A stretch of 64,000 nucleotides of DNA from Rhynochetos jubatus (GCA_027574665.1 CM050690.1:33822357-33886356); one strand, 5' to 3'. Positions 12,517 to 25,855 are shown, numbered from the stretch's first letter. Program-made: numbers and translations. Notes: generated by a model from the letters alone, not told the origin.

Positions 12517-13939
12517 TTCTAGAATATCTAGTTCACCTTGAGCACTCTGTTGCTATTACATCTGTAATGAATAAAATACACGTATAATCCTCTACCTAGG
12601 CCTGTATCTGTGGCACGAAAAAGAAATCCTATAAGCCATTATAAAACCAAGTAGGTTCATTCCTCTGTAAAAATAGACTAAATCAACTTCCAGCTGTGCC
12701 TGGTTGTGCAGTGCTTGCTCATCCTTCGCAATTAAGACAAGTGGAAGCTGAGGGCAGGATGTTTTGGCTCCTGCTGTCTCATACGGAATTTGTGTCACAA
12801 AAGACACATGAGGCCTATTTAATTGTTTTTGGTATTCAGCCTATAAATGGCTGAACCTGTGATCTGGTCTTACAAACAGAAGGAAGCACTGAATGTGCAA
12901 GGACAGTTCGCCATCTCTTCTTTATGTAAGCTGGGAGAGTTAGGGGTACGTAGAATTCACAACCTTGGGGTAGTGAATGCACCGTTTCCACTAAGATTTA
13001 AACTATCGTTTTGTTTTAGAAGTAGGTCCTAAAGACAGTGTCAATCTCTACAGGTATGGAAGGGCGTCACCTGCTTGGCCACCCTCAGTGCTGGGAGCTT
13101 CCCAGCCCGCTCTGAAGGGAGATAGGCCTGCGGCGGCCCAGGCCAGCCCTGCCCCTCGACAGCCGCCAGGCTGCGGAGCCCGGCACGCGGCGGTTTGGCA
13201 CAAAGAAGCATTGCCATCTCATGGCGGAGCCTTGGTACTGCACAGCAGCTCCCTGGCGGTGGAAGCCTGACACTAACGCAGGTGGCCTTTTCTCAGAGGA
13301 AGTGTCTGTGACTAAACAGATTGCATTTTTTCCGACACCATTTTATGATGATTTTCTCACGGTGAAAATCCTGTTTTCCTGAACTATGCAGGGTTTAAGC
13401 AGCAGAAAAGAGATTGCTTTCGCGCTTGTATCGTTAAAAACCATTTTCAATCACTGTGTTTCCAGTTTTTCCTTAGAGGCAGGATACTGGAAACTTTTGC
13501 TCTGCTTTGGCTTTTTCCTTCGCCAGGCCTTCTGTGGGGTTGCTCACAGCCGTTCAGCCAGGCACAGCTTGGTAGGCAGCGAGGCCTCTCCGAGTGCACG
13601 TACTGTGATTTTGGCTGGGTGGCATTTACCGAGTGCTGTGCTATTGTTTCAGGTGGCACCATGTTTTGTGCTTGAACAGACACTCCTTATAAAGACCTTA
13701 GCAGTGTATTTCAGCTGTCAAGAGTGGTCATTCCATTCTCCATTATGCACTTCTGACGGTGGTTTGTATAACTGTGTCTCAGCCCCACTGCTGTAAAGTT
13801 GATTTTCCAACACTGCCAGGCTTGGCACAGAAGCCTACCCTTCCATTCAGAACTCCACTCCCGCTTACACGTCAGTTATCATCAAAAAACACATACTGAT
13901 GGCCTTGGTGCTGCTGCTGATCAGCCACAGGTTCAAATA
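12517..13939. other. Intergenic, with GC-rich islet at 13060-13275
   Basis: Mostly plain non-coding DNA. About 13060-13275 is conspicuously GC- and CpG-rich against an AT-rich background, with GCGGCGG, CCGCCAGG and CACGCGGCGG words. Both strands are open there, which is typical of high GC. No splice-bounded exon or start with a recognisable product is visible. The frame at 13386-13796 has no domain I know. Confidence 0.5.
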
Positions 13940-14012
13940 GCATGGCAGGGTGGGTTGGAACTAGATGATCTTTAAGGTGCCTTCCAACCCATTCCATGAT
14001 TCTATGATTTGG
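13940..14012 (+). mobile_element. CR1 3'-end remnant
   Basis: Contains GGTTGGAACTAGATGATCTT, a CCTTCCAACCC block and a terminal ATTCTATGATT, the characteristic last bases of CR1 3' UTRs. It agrees closely with the end of the copy at 19298-20996. Only about 70 bases remain, which is normal for 5'-truncated insertions. Confidence 0.85.
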
Positions 14013-17000
14013 GGCCTGGAAAAGGGAAAAGATTTATTGCTGCCAATTTATTTTAGGAAGAGAAAAAGAAAGCAGCTTGCAATTCTGCATCATATTCTGT
14101 GCTAGGATATCAAAGTGCTTTACTAACTGATTATCTTCACACCTATCCTACGAGTGAGGCAACTCTGATGTAATGCATTTCTCTGAAAGCAACAGCAAAG
14201 ACCAGGCAAATAATTCAACTTTTATAGCACATAGCTTTTCACTTCTTTGATCTGCAATATGGTGCTCACAACTTCGTACCTTACCAATTTCGTCCTGGGA
14301 AGAAACGAGGTATTGAGGTTATTTCTCATGTAGCTTGGAAAACCCTGTTAATTAGCTGGTGCAGAGCTCCATGCTGCTAGCAGGAATTAAACTAGCAAGT
14401 CTAAAAAGTCCTTTGAAAATTGGAACATACCCCAGTCACTTGACCCTTTTAAAACACGACCCTTGGGTTTACCATCCTTTCTCATGCATGGTCTTCCTGT
14501 TATAAGAACAATCTCTGTTTTAATTTGTCACCTGGAAAGTACTGTTTCACCTTTATAATAAGATACCACGCATAGATGGGAGCAGTCCCATGTAGAAGTG
14601 CTGGGTATCTGCTCATGCCTTACTCAGCAAGCTGGACGGGAAGCCATTGCTTTCCAGACAGTGACCACAGAGGTGTAGGACAAAGCACCTACTGGCAAGA
14701 CAGAGCTTTGAATACTGTGTTTCAGTACTTACACTCCAGCCTTGCATGCAAAAAAAAAAAAAAGGTGCATCTTCTTTGTGGCCTGTCCTCAAAACACCAA
14801 CATTTTCCTCCACCATTAGTCTGTCACATAGCAGTTGCAGCGTGCTGAAAACTGAACCTTCCTCTTCCCAGAGGTCATGCCCTGCGTATCACATGAAGAT
14901 GGGTATGAAACAGGGAATCAGTCAGCTGAATTTATAAGCCATTTCACTAATAAACTCTTAGCATAATGACATTTCAGAGACATTTATTGATTTGAACTTC
15001 CACATGTTTCTTTGTAAGCACTAGGAACTTGAGCTTCAAGTTTTTAGCCCTACTGATGTGTAGTTATGCTCTCCTAACAATGCCGAAAAGAATCCTTGTT
15101 GAGAATAGAGCTAATTTTCATTTATTATTCTGTACCCTTCCAACAGAGGTTTCGGGCAAGGAAACTACACCTTATAGTTTATAAACCTCAAGCAGTATTA
15201 CAGAAGTAAGAGAAAAAAATAGGTAATACATCTTTTCCACCATAGTGAATGATGTAATTGCTGTTACTCTTTCTGTCACTAGTAGAATGTCTGTGAGTGA
15301 AGCATAGCCTGGAATGATACAGATGTGTTTGGGTTACCTGCTTGCACCGGTATCATTATCCATAGCAACATCATTATCCCATTTATTGGAAGCTGAGTGT
15401 GAAATTTTCTCACTCCGCCCTGATTATTCATCTTAGTCTCAACCTGCATGAAAATAGAGAACAGTGTCACCTCTAATATGCCTAGGAAATGGTCACCTGA
15501 CTGCAGTTTGCAGTGAGTTTTCTCAGCTATTGCTATTCTAAGAAGGAATAAACGGTGGTTTATGGATTGGGGCATCTTGACGTGCCCTAAAACCTTAGGC
15601 CAGCCCTTGCTGCAGGCACTTCATATGTGTGAAGTGATCAGTTGCTGAAATAACGACATGAAATGGCACTTTCTGAAGAAAAACAGTTAACTGGTGGTCT
15701 ACAAGGACGGCTTAAGCAACTGTATGTTTGGCATGGTAAAGAGGAGCAGGCGGGAATAGCATGAAAGGTCATTGTAACGTCAGCTTGCCACAGTGAAAAC
15801 CATTCCCAATCTCTATGCTGGTTGGTATTTGCAGGCGTGGTACTGGACTACAGCCCCATTTTGGGCACAAACAGGCCAAACAGTGTTCTGTGTTGGAGTT
15901 CCAATTCTTTCCACATATTAAAAAGATATTCTTCCTGGCAGGGGCATGCAGGAAGCAATCATCTGCCTCAATACTGCACACAGATACTATTATCTGTATG
16001 TTACCCTGTCAGAGTGTCTTTACCCTGAGGGCAGTTCTTTTCTCTCTTTCAGTGTTCATGAAGGTAGTTCATCATGCTAGCTGTTTTAACCTACACTCCT
16101 GTCCAGGTTTCCCACTGACCCAGCTGACAGCTGCCATCATCTGGCAGCACCTTCTCAGACTTTGGCCTTCTGAGGCACTTTCTGCTGCATCACCTTCTGT
16201 CTCTCATCTGAGATCAGAGGGCAGGTTTCCTTCACCTTTCCTGCAATATAATACACTTCTCATGAACTTCCAGATGTTGTGCGGCCAGACAGACATCACA
16301 CATTGCTTCCTCAACAATTCTGGTTCTCATCAACCCAGAAAAATTAATAGGCTGCCAGTTGTACCAGCCCCACTAGAAGTATGTGTGTGTGCAACTTCTC
16401 TGGTCCCACTCACACAGTGGATGTTCCACTTACATCTGGCCCAAGTGGAAGACTTCCTTCAGTGCAACAGCTCTCCTGATCTTTCCTAGTCTTCCCACTA
16501 ATCATTTTTACCTGCTCTTGTAAGAAAGTGGTTGGAGAAACCATTGCAAACCTGTCATCAAAAGCAGTATGTTTTGCTGAGGTGGATGATATAACAGCCA
16601 AATATCCCCTGTGGAGTTAGCATGCACTGGAAAAATGACAACATGTCTGTGTTCTGAGGCAATGGGCTGGCATCACTTTTTGGTCTCTCCACTCAATGAC
16701 GAGTCTCCCACAGGCAGCACTGAGCAGTCTTTAACATCTCTTCCACCACAAAATTTCTATCCAGTGCTATGGACTCTGCAAGCCTCACCCTATCATTGCT
16801 TCAGATGCTGGTTGGGCAGTTGGCTAATTTCTGAAAGTTGTTTCTAGGGGCAGAAGAACTGGGGGGAACCAAGACTTTCTGTGATACCTACAAGGCCGTG
16901 ATGTTATGTTTGTACTAACAATTTTCATCTAGAAAGTGAGTGTGTCACAGGGACAATGGTCACCACACCAGTGCCAAGGTCCTGCTGTACCATAAGGCAG

Positions 17001-19297
17001 TGTGTCCTGTGAGCCACTATCTCTCCCTTGATCATCAGCATCTTGTCTCAGGGGATAAGGGCACCTAACTCACACCTTCTCTAAATCTGGAGCTTAAAAG
17101 GAGCAGGGAAGCACTGATACTCACATCAGGAAGACACCACCTCCGTAAAAAGGAAAAGATCCTGGCTAAACACCAGTGATGAGTTCCCAGCTCAGCTGGA
17201 GACACCACCTCCTGTGGAGGCTGGATTGTGGCTCCCTTGGTGGTTCTCGCTGGGTGCCACAGGATCTGGGAGCCAGTCAAGACCCCTCTGATACACTCAG
17301 AGAAGTGGGGGCCTACAGCTCCTGCTGAGCTTGAGCTTCATCCATGCAATTTTTCCTCCTCTTCAAGCACTGATTACTCTCCTGTTTCTGTATAAAAAGC
17401 GTTCAGTAACATGTTGTCTCCTTCAAGAACAGGAAAGATACTGTGGAATGGTTTCTTTTCTTGTTTTCAGATCTCTCTCAGTCAGCATGCATATAAAAAT
17501 CTCTCTTAGTATTTCCTCGGAGTCACACTAAAAAGGGCTTCTCCAGCTGGATCCTTGGTATCCTTGTTGCCTCATCCATAGGTTCATGCTACTTCCCTCA
17601 GACTCACAGAGATGCATTCCACCAGCACACCCTGCCTTTGTTATCAGGCTCCTAACGTGGCTCCTAAGCTTGCAGTGTGACAGGGTTTGGGTCTGGCTTC
17701 CTGTTTGGTTATCTATCAGAAAAATACCTGGACAGTGAACACTAAAGCAACAGACAGGGACACACATTCTGGCACCCCTACTCCCGTTACATATGGAGAG
17801 AGTGGGTGGGGAAAGGATTGCAGGAACGGACTCACATGGTCTGCTAAACAGCACCTCTGGCTGCTACTGTGGAAGGTGGATCATGGGCTAGATATGCCCC
17901 TCGGCTCTCTTACTATGTTCTGAAATCAACTGGGAACCAGGATGCCTGGAGACTGGAGGCTGAGCAAACTGAAATATATTTTGCAGTGATCAAAAGCCTG
18001 AATCTGACTTTGCCATCTACACTGGTTTCTCCCCGTCTTGCTGCATAGTGTGTTTTGGATATCAGCCTTGTGTTGTGTGATGAATGGGCACTGGGAACTG
18101 TACTAACACATTTGCAAAGTGAGGGCTGGGGTTTAGCCTACACAAGCCATTCATACCTCCATAAGTTGTGAAATTAAATTCTCAGGAAGTCTGAAACATC
18201 ATTATCCTTTTAATTTTAACTCTATATGTGTACTCATGCACAGCTGAATTTGCTTTTACTATATATAGTTTGACCAGAACATAAGCATATAAGGTCAAGA
18301 TAAAGTTGCTGAGCATGCAGCAAGAGTGATGACAGTGCCTCTTCTGTATTGCACTACTGCCTGCAGCATCCACTTGCAGACTAGAACCCTTGCAGGCTGC
18401 ACAAAAAAAGCACTAAATAGCCATATGTGTGCAATACTGTTATTATCAAAGGAAATGTTTTTGATACTACTGCCATCAGAAAAGTGAGTCTGCTTGCAGC
18501 AGTGATGGAAAGTTGTAAGATAAAACCTGAGTTTAGAACAGGATCTTATAGCTATCAAGTAACTAGTTAATGGAAAAGGATTTTGATCTACTGTTTATTA
18601 ATCTTATCACAATCAAAACGACTTCATAGAAATCTAAAGTATAGGTTTCTTCCTATCCACATCTCACTCTCATTTTTAAAGTCTGCCATGTTTTCCTAGC
18701 TGTATGGATTGAAGTTTCTTGCTAATTCTCCATAGCTGACCCAGTGTGTGCTTGGCATGTCCCTTCTCTACTTTATTTTGTACTGTCTGCAATTGTATCA
18801 CCAAAGAAATACCAAGTTAGGAGAGGAAAAGGAAATACAGAAAAAGGCAATTCTTGTATTGTTGAGTTAAATGCTTCCTTGTCCAATTTTCTTTCACTGT
18901 GTCACAAGCTGTATGAAATCCCAAAGCCATCAGCCACCTTTTCATTCTGGCACAGATTTCTTCTGTGGCCCAGGATAAAGTTTTTTACTTGATCTTTCAT
19001 CTTTGATTTTTCTTTATTTCTAGGTAGTACATCACAAGGCAATTTTATTGATGAGCTAAAGCTTGTTCAGAATTTAGAAACCATGGAAAACTATGCAAAC
19101 TATAGAAAAAATTAAGTTTTAAAATGTAATAGTTACCAGATATTTTAAATGGTTTTCTTGCCTGTATTTTTGGTATGGAACATAGAGTAAAGATCAACAG
19201 GGAATAACTATATAAACAGTCACACAGACTCATTTGTTGGGCATATTTTTCAAGGTCTTGCACAAAAGTAGTTTTTCGTGGATATTACCCATACTTG
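14013..19297. other. Intergenic, no gene supported
   Basis: Holds a poly-A run at 14750-14763 and, at 15815-16489, a 224-codon open frame that lacks any recognisable domain, signal or splice context. The frame looks like a chance opening, or the remnant of something too decayed to name. The 16.1-17.3 kb part is somewhat GC-richer and could be an old repeat that I cannot classify. I see no RNA gene. Confidence 0.5.
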
Positions 19298-20996
19298 CCA
19301 TATGGGGAAGGCTAAGACACTCCACAAATTTTTAACTCATTCGGCACTAGCAAGTGCTCAAGCCACACCGCCCCAGTCACAGAAAGCAAAGACAGAAACT
19401 GGGAGAATTCAGAACTGCCTGCGGTAAGAGAAGACCAGGCTTGAGACCATCTAAAGAACCTGAAGGCACACAAGTCCATGGGACCTGATGCAATGCATCC
19501 ATGGGTCCTGAGGGAAGTAGTAGATGAAGTTGCAAAGCCACTGTCCATCATATTTGAGAAGTGGTGGCAGCCTAGTGAAGGGGAAACATTACCCTTGTTT
19601 TTAAAAAGGGAAAAAAGGAAGACCCTGGGAACTACAGGCCCATCAGTCTCACCTCCGTGCCTGGCAAGATCATGGAGCAGATCCTCCTGGAAACCATGCT
19701 AAGGCACATGGAGAATGAGGAAGTGATGGGTGACAGTCAACACGGCTTGCCTAAAGACAAATCGTGTCTAACAAACCTGGTGGCATTCTATGATGGGGTC
19801 ACAACCTCTGCAGATAATAGGAGAGGAATTGATGTCATCTACCTTGACTTGTGCAAAGCATTTGGCACTGTCCCACATGACATCCTTGTCTCTAAATTGG
19901 AGAGGCATGGATTTGATGGATGGATCGCTTGGTGGATAAGGAACTGGCTTAATGGTCTCACTCAGAGAACTGTGGTCAATCGTTTGATATCTGGGCAGAG
20001 ATCAGTGACGAGCGGCGTTCCTCAGGGATCAGTGTTGGGATTGGTACTGTTTCACATCTTTGTCAGTGATGCAGACGGTGGGATCGAGTGCACCGTCAGC
20101 AAATTTGCCAACGACACCGAACTGTGTGGTGCGGTCGACATGTTGGAGGGAAGAGATGCCATCCAGAGGGACCTGGACAGGCTGGAGAGGTGGGCCACTG
20201 ACAACCTCATGGAGTTCAACAAGGCCAAGTGCAAGGTCCTGCACATGGGTCGGGACAATCCCAAGCACAAGTACAGGCTGGGCGGAGAATGGATGGAGGG
20301 CAGCCCTGAGGAGAAGGACTTGGGGGTTACGGTGGATGAAAAGCTGGACATGAGCCAGCAGTGTGTGCTGGCAGCCCAGAAAGCCAACTGTATCCTGGGC
20401 TGTATCAGGAGAAGCGTGGCCAGCAGGTCAAGGGAGGGGATTCTCCTGCTCCTCTACTCTGCCCTCATGAGACCCTACCTGGAGTACTGTGTCCAGCTGT
20501 GGCGCTCTCAGCATCAGAAGAATATAGACCAGTTGGAATGAGCCCAGATGAGGGCCACGAAGATGCTCAGAGGGCTGGAGCACCTCTGCTATGGGGACAG
20601 GCTGAGAGAGTTGGGCTTGTTCAGCCTGGAGAAGAGAAGGCTCCGGGGAGACTTTATAGCACCTTCCAGTACCTGAAGGGGCTACAAGGAAGCTGAGGGG
20701 GGACTTTTTACAAGGGCCTGTAGTGACAGGACAAGGGGTAATGGGTTTAAATTGAAGGTGGGGAGATGTAGATTAGATATCAGGAAGAAGTTCTTCCCAG
20801 AGAGGGTGGTGAGGCACTGGGACAGGTTGCCCAAAGAAGCTGGGGATGCCCCATCCCTGGCAGTGTTCAAGGCCAGGCTGGATGAGGCTTGGAGGAACCT
20901 GGTCTAGTGGAGGGTGTCCCTGTCCATGGCAGGGGGTTGGAACTAGATGATCTTTATGGTCCCTTCCAACCCAAACCATTCTGTGATTCTATGATT
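19298..20996 (+). mobile_element. CR1 LINE, 5'-truncated, reverse transcriptase inactivated
   Basis: Runs from the ORF2 interior to an intact CR1 3' end (GATCTTTATGGTCCCTTCCAA, then ATTCTGTGATTCTATGATTT). The longest frame is 19657-20541 (294 codons) and covers the RT fingers and palm: YLDLCKAF at residues 62-69 keeps the first catalytic Asp, and TSGVPQGS lies at about 118-125. The catalytic FADD box reads FAND (residues 150-153; AAC at 20110-20112), which replaces a metal-binding Asp. The frame then meets a TGA (20539-20541), after which the CR1 sequence continues ([14 protein letters not shown], [19 protein letters not shown]). This is a dead element. Confidence 0.92.
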
Positions 20997-23900
20997 TCTG
21001 CACCATGCTCTATAGTATGTATATGTACATATAGTATGTAAATGTTTCAGGTCAGACCTTCCTCATACTGCCAATAAAGCTGGAAAAGACAACCACTCTT
21101 TCTTCCACAGTTTATGGAAGAAAATACATTTAATTGTGCTGATAAACATTTGAGATTATCTAGAAATTCTGAATTGACTCATGTAATGTTAAGACTACCA
21201 GAGCTGAAAAAATGTCTAAGTTAAACCTCATAGCTGAACCTCTTGGACACTGTCCATGTAACTCATCTCAAACAGCACAGCCTGAAAAACCTGAAGAGAT
21301 TGAAATACAGCAATATAACTAGGTATTTGAGCCAGCAGCTGAATCCAATGGAAGATCTGTCCTCTCAACCTAACTTAGAATAAGGTTTTGAGAACAGAGT
21401 TTGACCTTTTATACCAAATATTCTTCTTTCAGCGGTCTTGAATTTTACAGGTTCCCAGTTTAAATGTAAAAAAGCAATCTTTTTTTTTCCATTTGGTTGT
21501 TACATTGTCAAATTGTATCATGTAGTTGTGACATTGTGTCACTCAGTGTTGACAGAAATCTTTTATTTCTGCAAAGTGCACTGTTAAAAATTATAACTAC
21601 ACTTTGATTACCTTCTTAGGTTAGCATTTAGTGCGCTGAAATCACTACAGCTTTTTAGCAAGTTTTGCTTAATTTTGCTGATGTAGGCTTAGAATGATTA
21701 CTTAAAAGACTTTCAGTTTATACATTTTATAAGATGAGAAGTGATAGCAAATGTAATTAATATTCAGGTAGCATATTCTTTGCTCTGCTTGCCTGTTATA
21801 ATTTTGTGGTAAGTAACAGGTACAAAGATTTTAAAATTAACTTTCAAAATTTGGATTTCAGAGGCATGTAGACTTCCTTTCCAGGTTGAACAGTCTGCAC
21901 ATTAAGTGCAGACCCTACAAAACCCTGCCAAGGTGCTCTTCAAAGAGCCAGATACTAAAATGCTAGCCATCTTCATAGTCCCACAAGAGGGCAGTAGGCA
22001 GGCACCATACAGGAAATCGCTTTGCACTGGATTTTAATTAACATTAATCTTATAGCTCAAAGCCACTTATTAATCATAGGGAAATGCATACAAATTGCCA
22101 GAGTCATTTTATGCATCATATCAAATGCATCCCATTTGTACAGCTACTATGCTGAGAAATAATTTTTTTAGCCAATTAGTACTCACAGCTACATAAGTTT
22201 AAAGGTAAATTTATGCCTTCTGGTATTTTCCAGCTGTATCCAGAGATGTGACGTGCTTTGCGATCACAGTAGTAAATAAATATTCCAGGATGCTGTTCCC
22301 ACACAGGAAGCTCATGTAGGTGAAATAAAGCACTCTCTGAAGCCAAGAAGGCAGAAGATTGTGTAGCTGGAAATCAACCTGGTAATTTCCCACACGGTAC
22401 TCTTCCCTGCCCGAAGCCCCACACATGGTACTGCGGTTCCTCGTGACCCATCTCCTGCAGCAGCCAGAACCGGCCGCAGTCACCGCCTTCACACTGCTCC
22501 GGCCCTAAACCTCAAGGCACAGCAAGGTAGAGAGCATCTGCGCCAGTGGAGTGACACTGCCTCGCGAGTGACCACAGTGTGACTTTCTGGATCTCGCCCT
22601 CCATCCACTCAGACAGCATGACACTTCTGCAGCTGTGAGACTTTTGCATGGAGAAATTTCTTCTCAGCAAAAGTGGGATCTAAAGCTGTCTTTCCCACAT
22701 GGGCACTCTTCAGGAACAAAAGGACTTGGTGAAGGGGTTCCACTCTCGTTGTCTGTTTGGCTGTCATTTGAACTTATAAGAGGCAACATTCAAAATAGCA
22801 TACCTGGGGATTTCTCATCAGCATGTGTCTTATTTTCAACATAATTACACTTTGGGGATTCAATGTGCTGGGAGAAAAGTTTGTTTCAAAGAAGTTATGT
22901 GGTTTTGGATGCTTACGATTCTAAAACATCTGTGAACCGTGTCTAGTCGAACGTTATCTGTTCGCAAACAAGACTGTTTTCTTCGATACAGAAGTGAGCT
23001 GTTTCAGCAATGTTTAATCAAGCAGCACTGACCTTTCTTCTCAACTGCCACAAATTCGTTTTCAGCAAATGTTTAACTACTGATTTCTAAATGGAAAGGT
23101 TCACAACATGCAGAACCTACTTTTAATCTTGCACTGATTTTGTAGTTACCACACAGCAGGGTTGCTGTAGGGCTGCATATGTATTTTAGCAGGTTAACAT
23201 TTTTTATCTGCATTCTAAACATATTTTGACACTTGTGTTATCTCCTTTTTCATTTTCCTTCTGAAATCTTTCTGTATTGTCCTAAGATATGTGAAAATAC
23301 TGACAAAGAGGAAAAAAATTAAGCCCATAGTGTAACATCGGCTAAGCTGGTGACCTTCTCTCTTAACAAATTCAATTTTGGGAACTGATCAGAATAATCT
23401 CAGGATAAACCTATACTACAGTCTCTGGCTAGTACAGATTTGGCTACACGGTTTGGCTACATACCCAGCTGTCACTGCAGAGAACTCACTGTGGTTGCAG
23501 ATTCTGCCCAAAAAGTTGGGTAAGTATTGGTCAATCTATGGTACTAAGCTTTATGTTCTCACAACTTGTGAGAACCAACTTCACGATTAGTGAGGTTGCC
23601 TCAACCACTACATCTTAATTTTTTAATGTCAAGTTTCTACACTATAGTGGAATCCCAGAAGTGACTAATTGTGCACGTATTCTAAGACCAGGGGTGTGGA
23701 AATGGGTTAATCTATAGTACATTGAGTTGCCTTGACTGCAGAAGATCATGAACTTGCTATATCTGCTAAAAATAATTACACTACTTCCCTGCAGTGGAAA
23801 ATGCACACCTGGAGGGACCGGTGCAAAACCAGCATCCTTTCAAATGGTTGCTATTTCTGCTCACAGCTTGCTTGTTTCTACCTGGCTTCCATGGTAGGAA

Positions 23901-25539
23901 TGGAGGAGTAAAACTCTTGTCCCACTCACCTCACCAACATCCAGAGGGGCACGGGTTTCAGCTCAGAACTGGAGGAGAGTATGCACAGCCCTTGTGAGTA
24001 AGGTGAAAGAGGTTAGTTGTTCTCAGGTATGGAAACCAACACCTTGGGTTGTGACCATTTTGAACTGATCCTGGCTATTTTAGACTGAAGTGGAACTCTT
24101 CCTGCAGGTTACTGATGTATTTGTTAAGGTCTACACAACTAAGGTAAGTTGTCCCAAATCGGCAACTGGGTTTGTTACCAGAAAGTTTGTTACCAGAACT
24201 CATCTATTGCCAAGCTGTTCTAGCCTCCTTGTTTCTACCCAGTTTAAGTGCACTCATTTGAAATTTTACGGGATCTTTGCTAAGAATTGTTTTCAGCTAT
24301 TCAGACTGAACTAGCTGCTGTAGGTGATTGTAAAGCATCGTTTACCCTTAAAGAAACAGCTAATTTCAATATTTTGTAAATTTTCCAAAATCCACCTGCT
24401 GCTCCAAGAGCATTTTTATGATGTGGGGCTCATAACCTCTTGCCAAAGGCTGAAATATCCCATTCGGAAGACCATTACAGCTACTTACATCTGAATACCT
24501 TCAGCACTGCCTGTAATTCTGAGCATAGCTAAATTAGGCCAAAGCTGTGTGCACTTGCAGGAGAAGACATTTACGCACACCTTTGAAGTATGTAACGTAT
24601 AGATATGCAACGTGCTTTGCATGAAAAAAGATACATATGCAAAGAGGTGCATATTTTAAACTATTTTTGCCCTGCATTTGACATCCCCTGGAATGATTTC
24701 AGTCTTCGGTTTCAATTTCAGGATTTGAGACTGTGCTTTATCTAAATCATGTATGTATTCTACTGAAAAGAAATCAAAATATTTTGGATTTATTTCCTCA
24801 GATAATCCAAACATAAAATGATGGGTAGTACAGCAAATCTAAACTATATAGAATAGAACATCCATACGCGGATTTATGCTGGTGAAATTGTTATGTAAAA
24901 GTGTATACCTAGGGTCAGGTGTTGGTTCAAGTTGGTTTCACTTTACTAGCGCCTGGATTTTTCCAACCAAACATTACCAGCAAAACATACTGCTTGATTT
25001 TGCTGCACAATCAGGAAGGCCGGAGTCAAAAGCAGCGAGATTCAGGAGCGTTTAGGTTCCTAGGTGTGTTTTGCAGCAGTATTTGTATAAGCTGCATTAA
25101 TTTCTAGCTTTTGGAGCAGCACTTGACCTTCTATTGACCAGGTTTGGAGAGGATGTTATGAAAATCTCGTTGGGTCCAGCTGCCAAGGGCTGTTTCCTTG
25201 CAGGGTTTTTTACGGTGTTGCGTGCGTCGGTGCACGTGGGGTTACCATGATCTCTTCAAACAGAAGTTAATACTTGACGGAATGGGTTACTAAATGTGTG
25301 TTTTTCCTGTACCGCTGGGTCAGGGTAAGAGCGTTCCGGTGAGGCAGGAGATACTAACCTTGCTCTGTAGGTTGTGTTGCAGCCCACCATAACCCACGTG
25401 CCAGACCCGGGGCCAGTTTTGCAATGAAGCAGTGAAACGAAGCGGACTTACGAATTTTTGGGTACGCTCCCAGGAGCCGTTGCAAGCATTGCAAACACTT
25501 CGGAGCCACCAAGCCCCGTGTCTCGATTTATTTTCTGTG
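20997..25539. other. Upstream flank of FBP1, no gene seen
   Basis: Non-coding sequence. A CTCF-like motif (21981-21994) is listed separately. At 22211-22492 on the minus strand there is a 93-codon frame with a peptide that looks more protein-like than most (see findings), but it has no recognised family. No upstream FBP1 5' UTR exon could be identified without transcript data. Confidence 0.5.
21981..21994 (+). promoter_or_regulatory. Candidate CTCF site
   Basis: CCACAAGAGGGCAG matches the vertebrate CTCF core CCASYAGRKGGCRS at all but one position (A at the fifth base). It lies 3.9 kb upstream of the FBP1 start. Single motif matches occur by chance, so binding is unproven. Confidence 0.4.
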
Positions 25540-25855
25540 CTATTCGTGTATCGGGTGCTTCAAGAATCTGCGCGTGTGTGGGAATGAGACGCACTTTAGG
25601 TTAAAAAAAAGGATGCTTCGGGGTTTCCCCGCCGCGGTTATTTTAGGGTGGGCAGGGGGAGGTGGAAGGGGGGCCCCTCTCCTTATCCGCGTCTCCGCCC
25701 GTGCCTGGGAGGCGGTGGGGCGTGGGGAGGCGGTGAGAGCCCAGGGGCGGGGTGTTGCCACGCCCCCAGCCACGCCCCCAGCCACCCCCTCCCCCCCACC
25801 CCGGGGCTAGTGGCGGCGGCGGCGGCGGGGGCTGCACTCTGCCGGCACCGCCACC
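25540..25855 (+). promoter_or_regulatory. FBP1: FBP1 GC-rich promoter and 5' UTR region
   Basis: A CpG-rich block directly precedes the FBP1 start codon. It holds Sp1/KLF-type boxes: GGGGCGTGGGG near 25716, GGGGCGGGG at 25744-25752, and two CACGCCCCC-type sites near 25759-25779. G-runs at 25646-25673 nearly fit a G-quadruplex pattern (the last loop is 8 bases). A (GGC)n tract at 25812-25829 lies within about 45 bases of the ATG, probably in the 5' UTR. No convincing TATA box is placed close to the start, which suggests initiation from a CpG-island promoter. The exact start site cannot be read from sequence. Confidence 0.65.

Noticed and set aside
15815-16489. 224-codon open frame as a novel gene
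   Set aside because: No recognisable domain, no splice or start context, and overlapping open frames on the other strand. The peptide composition looks random, so chance or a decayed repeat is likelier.
1-25539. Coding exons of AOPEP, a neighbour of FBP1 in mammals
   Set aside because: No exon-like frame with that family's motifs was seen. In human the gene starts tens of kilobases from FBP1 on the opposite strand, so it may lie beyond the window.
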